A stretch of 64,000 nucleotides of DNA, from the NCBI RefSeq assembly GCF_000972385.1, contig NZ_JXTE01000027.1, positions 28,084-92,083 on the forward strand, written 5' to 3'. Source of the DNA: Streptomyces sp. WM6386 (GTDB lineage Bacteria > Actinomycetota > Actinomycetes > Streptomycetales > Streptomycetaceae). A program made the position numbers and the translations under genes. This document shows positions 60,205 through 64,000 of the stretch, in pieces; within the stretch, counting starts at the first letter, position 1; every line of letters starts with the position of its first letter. Under the pieces are notes generated by a model. That model did not search any database. It saw only the letters and a program-made list of their open reading frames with translations, and was not told where the DNA came from.

Positions 60205-62070
60205 TCAGACGAGGCGGACCGGCTTCTCCGGGCGTATGCCGGACTCCAGCAGCCAGGCGCGCAGGGGGACCGGGTCGCCGTCCACGACGAGGCTGAGGAC
60301 CACGGGGCTGAGGTCGGCTGCGCGGTCGCCGTTGATGAGAAGGGTCGGGCCGTCGAGCCAGTCGAGGCCCGGGGTGGCACCCGCGGTGTCCATCGCGGCA
60401 CAGCAGACCATGGCCGTGACGTGGTCGGTGAGGAGTTCGCGGGACGTGCGGGGCGGCTGGGGCGGGAAGAGGGGGAGCGCGCCGTCGTCCCAGAGGGTGG
60501 TGTCGGGGCCCTGGGGGGTGGGTGCGGTGGCGTCCTCGCGGGCCAGTTCCGCGGTGAGGCCTGCGGCGAGGGTGGCGGTGCGTTCGTTTTCTTGTTCGTC
60601 GGCGTCGGCGTCGGCCGCGGCCTCGACCTCGCCTTCGGCGAGTGTGTTCCTACCCGCGCCGTCCAGGACAGTTTCGTCGTCGGGTGCGGGTTGCCCCTGT
60701 GAGGCGCGGTCACCGTCGGCGGCCGCGGGTTCGGCTGTCGTCAGGGGTACGGACGCCGGGTCGGACTCTGCGTGCTTCGCACCGTCGGCCGCCGACGTCG
60801 CAAGGTAGTCCAGGACCCTGGACAACGTCGGGCCGTCCGTCTCCGGGCCCGTGGTCTCGGGGGTCCGGCGTACGCCCTGTGCGTCCAGGACTCGGTGGAG
60901 GCGGGCCGCGTCGCGGCGCCACTTCCGGTCGACGACCTCTTCGGGGTACTCCTGCCAGCCGACCGGGGACCAGTCGGGACCGGACTCCGCCGGGCCGCCG
61001 TGGAAGAGGCGGGCGGCCAGGAGGGAGGTGGCCTCGTCGATCGTGCCGGGTTCTTCCAGGAGGTCACAGGCGGGGCGCTCACCCAGACGGGAGGCGAAGC
61101 CCTCGGCCAGGCGGTCCCGGCGGGAGAGTTCCGTGAGTGCCGCCACCACTCCCGCGTCCAGGCGGGACGGCCAGCGGCCCATCCGCCAGGCGGGCAGCGC
61201 CACGCGGGTCAGGAGGCGGTCCCAGCCGGCGTAGGCCAGACCCACCTGCTCCTGGGCGACGATCCGCAGGCCGTAGTCCACGCCCTGTGCGCGCTCGGCC
61301 GCCGCTGCGGCGACCCCTCGCTCCATCTTGGACGCGTGCTCCCGGCAGCTGTGCAGCAGCAGACGGGCCACCCAGCCGACGCCGGCGCACACCGTGCGGG
61401 TCGGCAGACAGCGGCCGGATGCCGAGGACACGGCCACCGCGGCGTCCAGGCCGCGGACGAAACGGCGGGCCGCGGCTATGTCCGGGTGTGCCGAGGGGCC
61501 CGTGCCGGCGACGACCGGGGCGAGGACCGCGCGGAGCTCACCGACCCGCATCCACCACAGGAACGGGGAGCCGATGACCAGGACGGGCGCCGCCGTCGTA
61601 CGCCGCGAGCCGCGCGCGCCCGTGAGCTCGTCGCGGTCCTCCTGCTTCGGCGGGCCGTGGGACGGGTGGGTGCGGTCCTCCAGCCAGCTGTCGCAGTCCG
61701 GGGTGAGCGCTATCGCGGACGGGGCGGGCACATCGAGACGGTCGGCCAGGTCGCGCACCATGCGGTACAGGTCCGGCGCCGACTCCTCGGCGATCGGGAC
61801 CGTCGGACTCATGGCGGGGCGGGCACGGGCGACGACCAGGGCGATACCGGCGGCGGCCAGCAGGACGAGCACGGCGAACGGCGTGACGACCCAGCGGGCC
61901 GCATGCCAGCCCGGGCCCACGAGGTGGCCGGTGGAGCCTCCGGCGTACAGCACCACGGCGACGGCCGCCGGCAGCAGCGCGACGGCCAGCGCCCGGCTGC
62001 GGATGCGCAGCACGGCGAGCGCCCAGGAGCGCGCGGCCTGTGCGCCCGCCTCTCCACCCATACCGGTCAC
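60205..62070 (-). CDS. membrane protein with degenerate M48-like peptidase domain
   Basis: 621 residues. Two hydrophobic helices (about 25-43 and 62-80) are followed by a region laid out like M48 peptidases: Y-R-M-V-R-D-L-A-D-R-L-D-V-P-A-P, then V-L-V-I-G-S-P-F-L, then G-E-L-R-A-V-L-A-P-V-V-A-G. In active M48 enzymes the last segment reads L-A-H-E-x-x-H, so the zinc site is absent. The C-terminal half is acidic and low-complexity. It is probably a non-catalytic descendant; in S. coelicolor the equivalent locus (about SCO4069) sits in the same place, from memory. Confidence 0.75.
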   Translation of the reverse strand: MTGMGGEAGAQAARSWALAVLRIRSRALAVALLPAAVAVVLYAGGSTGHLVGPGWHAARWVVTPFAVLVLLAAAGIALVVARARPAMSPTVPIAEESAPDLYRMVRDLADRLDVPAPSAIALTPDCDSWLEDRTHPSHGPPKQEDRDELTGARGSRRTTAAPVLVIGSPFLWWMRVGELRAVLAPVVAGTGPSAHPDIAAARRFVRGLDAAVAVSSASGRCLPTRTVCAGVGWVARLLLHSCREHASKMERGVAAAAAERAQGVDYGLRIVAQEQVGLAYAGWDRLLTRVALPAWRMGRWPSRLDAGVVAALTELSRRDRLAEGFASRLGERPACDLLEEPGTIDEATSLLAARLFHGGPAESGPDWSPVGWQEYPEEVVDRKWRRDAARLHRVLDAQGVRRTPETTGPETDGPTLSRVLDYLATSAADGAKHAESDPASVPLTTAEPAAADGDRASQGQPAPDDETVLDGAGRNTLAEGEVEAAADADADEQENERTATLAAGLTAELAREDATAPTPQGPDTTLWDDGALPLFPPQPPRTSRELLTDHVTAMVCCAAMDTAGATPGLDWLDGPTLLINGDRAADLSPVVLSLVVDGDPVPLRAWLLESGIRPEKPVRLV

Positions 62071-62474
62071 GACCGGGTGTCACCCCCTCCGTGCTGTCCT
62101 GGCTGCCTGACTGTCCTGGCGTTGCTCACTCCCCCACTGTGGCACCCCCCACTGACATCGCAATGCCGGTGGGCCAAGTGCCGGAACGCTTGCGCCGCAC
62201 CCTAGTTGGGGCCCCTGCCCACGTCACCCGGAAAAGGGATCGGTCACTCGATGGAATGGCTTTGGGGAAAGGTGGATGACGGACAGCGAAGATCAGGCCT
62301 TGGTTCTTGACCCAAGTTCAGCCCCCCGTCCGGCGTGCGGTGCCCGGCTGGTGGCGGGGCCCGTGCCGGGGCCGGGCACGCGTCAGGCCCCGAATCCTGA
62401 GACGGATTCGGGGCCTGTCGGGTTCATCCGGTCTGCCGGTTGTTCCGGCTGTGCTCGCTGTCCGGTTGTCCTGG
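62071..62474. other. intergenic region upstream of the M48-like gene
   Basis: 404 bases with no supported gene. It holds the purD terminator and, near the left end, presumably the promoter of the M48-like gene, for which no clear -35/-10 pair is visible. Confidence 0.5.
62385..62416 (-). terminator. terminator of purD
   Basis: 12-bp stem (62385-62396 with 62405-62416) and an 8-base loop, about 60 bases downstream of the minus-strand purD stop. Confidence 0.85.
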
Positions 62475-63728
62475 CTATTCGCCCGCCGCGGCCTTCGCCG
62501 CGATGTCCGTACGGTGCTGGGAGCCGTCGAGACGGATGCGGGAGACCGCCCGGTACGCGCGGTCGCGGGCCTCGTCCAGGTCCTTGCCGGTCGCCGTGAC
62601 GGACAGGACGCGGCCGCCGGCGCTGACCACGGCGTCGCCGTCGTGCCTGGTGCCGGCGTGCAGGACGTACGCGTGCGGAGCGTCCTCGGCGGCCACCTCG
62701 TCGAGGCCGGTGATCGGGTCGCCGGTGCGCGGGGTGCCCGGGTAGTTGTGCGAGGCGACGACCACGGTGACCGCGGCGTCGTCGCTCCAGCGCAGCGGCG
62801 CCAGGTCGACGAGGTCGCCCTTGGCGGCGGCCAGCAGGAGACCCGCGAGGGGGGTCTTCAGGCGAGCCAGGACCACCTGGGTCTCGGGGTCGCCGAAGCG
62901 GGCGTTGAACTCGATGACACGGACTCCGCGCGAGGTGATCGCGAGACCGGCGTAGAGGAGCCCGGAGAAGGGGGTGCCGCGGCGGCGCATCTCGTCGACG
63001 GTCGGCTGGAGGACGGTCTGCAGGACCTCCTCCACCAGCTTCGGGTCGGCCCAGGGCAGCGGGGAGTACGCGCCCATGCCACCGGTGTTGGGGCCCTCGT
63101 CGCCGTCCAGGGCGCGCTTGAAGTCCTGGGCGGGCTGGAGCGGGACGACGGTCACGCCGTCGGTGACGGCGAAGAGGGAGACCTCGGGGCCGTCGAGGAA
63201 CTCCTCGATGACGACACGCTCACAGGAGTTGGCGTGCGCCCGGGCCGCCTCCAGGTCGGGCGTGACGACGACACCCTTGCCGGCCGCGAGACCGTCGTCC
63301 TTGACGACGTACGGGGCGCCGAAGGCGTCGAGGGCCTCGTCGACCTCCTCGGGGGTCGTGCAGACGTAGGAACGCGCGGTGGGGACGCCCGCCCCCGCCA
63401 TCACGTCCTTCGCGAAGGCCTTGGAGCCCTCGAGCTGCGCGGCCTCCCCGGAGGGGCCGAAGACCGGGATGCCGGCCTCGCGCACGGCGTCGGACACCCC
63501 CGCGACAAGGGGTGCCTCCGGGCCTACGATCACCAGCTCGGCGCCGAGTTCGGTGGCCAGCGCGGCGACGGCCGTGCCGTCCAGGGCGTCGACCTGGTGC
63601 AGCTCGGCGACCTCGGCGATGCCGGCGTTGCCCGGGGCGCAGTACAGCGCGGTGACGTCGGGATCGAGGGACAGGGAGCGGCACAGGGCGTGTTCGCGGG
63701 CGCCGCTGCCGATGACGAGGACCTTCAC
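62475..63728 (-). CDS. purD: phosphoribosylamine-glycine ligase (GAR synthetase)
   Basis: 417 residues, ATP-grasp enzyme for step two of purine synthesis. N-terminal V-L-V-I-G-S-G-A-R-E-H-A, then G-P-E-A-P-L, G-S-K-A-F-A-K and the late R-F-G-D-P-E-T-Q. Full length for the family. ATG 63728. Confidence 0.96.
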   Translation of the reverse strand: MKVLVIGSGAREHALCRSLSLDPDVTALYCAPGNAGIAEVAELHQVDALDGTAVAALATELGAELVIVGPEAPLVAGVSDAVREAGIPVFGPSGEAAQLEGSKAFAKDVMAGAGVPTARSYVCTTPEEVDEALDAFGAPYVVKDDGLAAGKGVVVTPDLEAARAHANSCERVVIEEFLDGPEVSLFAVTDGVTVVPLQPAQDFKRALDGDEGPNTGGMGAYSPLPWADPKLVEEVLQTVLQPTVDEMRRRGTPFSGLLYAGLAITSRGVRVIEFNARFGDPETQVVLARLKTPLAGLLLAAAKGDLVDLAPLRWSDDAAVTVVVASHNYPGTPRTGDPITGLDEVAAEDAPHAYVLHAGTRHDGDAVVSAGGRVLSVTATGKDLDEARDRAYRAVSRIRLDGSQHRTDIAAKAAAGE

Positions 63729-63842
63729 GGGGTCAGCGTAACCGGCTCGGGGCCCGGCAAATTGTGCGGGTTGCCGAAGGGGCGGGGGAACGGGGTTTGT
63801 GGGTTTCTCCGAAACGGGGGTCCCACCTCGCCTGAGGAGCCC

Positions 63843-64000
63843 CTATTCGTTGGTGAACTCCTCCATCACCGTCGCTCCCAGCTCCCGCACGATCAGTTCG
63901 CGGCCGGAGAGGGCCGATTCGTTGAGGTCGGGGTCGTCGTCCTCGGGGATGTCGTCCTCGGGGGAGACCGGGGGCGGCTCCGGGGCGTACGGCCGGGGGG
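63843..64000 (-). CDS. dnaX: C-terminal end of probable DNA polymerase III gamma/tau
   Basis: Only the last 52 codons lie in the window. They read an acidic D-D-I-P-E-D-D-D-P-D-L-N-E stretch followed by S-G-R-E-L-I-V-R-E-L-G-A-T-V-M-E-E-F and stop. The helical end resembles the C-terminus of Streptomyces DnaX, and in S. coelicolor dnaX is, from memory, beside purD. The assignment rests on that context and needs the upstream sequence. Confidence 0.6.
   Translation of the reverse strand, partial: PRPYAPEPPPVSPEDDIPEDDDPDLNESALSGRELIVRELGATVMEEFTNE

Overview
The window is high-GC actinobacterial DNA and almost certainly comes from a Streptomyces chromosome. It carries bldC, an Lsr2-like gene, a valine dehydrogenase gene, DUF3073, hrpA and the dispersed purine genes purM-purF-purL-purQ-purS-purC-purD. 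This order matches, from memory and without a search, the block around SCO4067-SCO4099 in S. coelicolor.

Positions 1 to about 21.3 kb are accessory DNA. The left part (about 0.15-11.2 kb) is a class I lanthipeptide locus of the FxLD type. It holds a GNAT acetyltransferase, an XRE/TPR-like regulator, a GHKL ATP-binding protein, two mini-proteins with paired cysteines, a 59-residue precursor with the F-D-L-D leader motif and three core cysteines, a LanB dehydratase, a LanC cyclase, a fusion of a SpaB_C-like domain with a PIMT-like methyltransferase, and a helical protein of unknown function. By analogy with known LanB/LanC/PIMT systems, the product should contain (methyl)lanthionine rings and a modified aspartate (succinimide or isoaspartate). 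The next part (11.2-18.7 kb) is a mobilisation/integration module: relaxase, MobC, four-helix DUF2637 (SpdB-like) protein, DUF3631 ATPase, excisionase-like HTH, XRE regulator and tyrosine integrase. No TraB/FtsK-type transfer ATPase is present. Downstream of the integrase is a markedly AT-richer three-gene operon: a cytosolic trypsin-like protease with an intact His-Asp-Ser triad, a 70-residue protein and a protein with two membrane segments. It looks like cargo, possibly a protease-triggered membrane effector system. A SUFU-family gene and a tRNA-Lys(TTT) follow; the 3' end of the tRNA faces the accessory DNA, as expected if this tRNA were the attachment site.

From 21.5 to 64 kb the gene set is housekeeping. 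It includes an APC permease, a large secreted FG-GAP protein, a DEAD-box helicase with an RGG-rich tail, a lipoprotein, a zincin, a membrane metallophosphoesterase, a tRNA-Glu/Asp/Phe cluster, hrpA, a second tRNA-Asp followed by a broken tRNA-Asp remnant, bldC, vdh, DUF3073, and purM/purF. These are followed by a META-domain lipoprotein, a mycothiol-dependent isomerase-like protein, a TetR/MFS pair, purL-purQ-purS, lsrL, three tRNA-Gly genes around an ABC transporter/two-component module, purC, a dimethylformamidase-like protein, an M48-like protein without its catalytic motif, purD, and the 3' end of what is probably dnaX.

Two genes look broken: a secreted protein at 32.0-32.7 kb (frameshift) and a membrane-anchored protein at 48.1-49.4 kb (41-bp tandem duplication that shifts the frame). 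Eight intact tRNA genes and many strong intrinsic terminators were located by eye. No CRISPR array or rRNA operon was seen.
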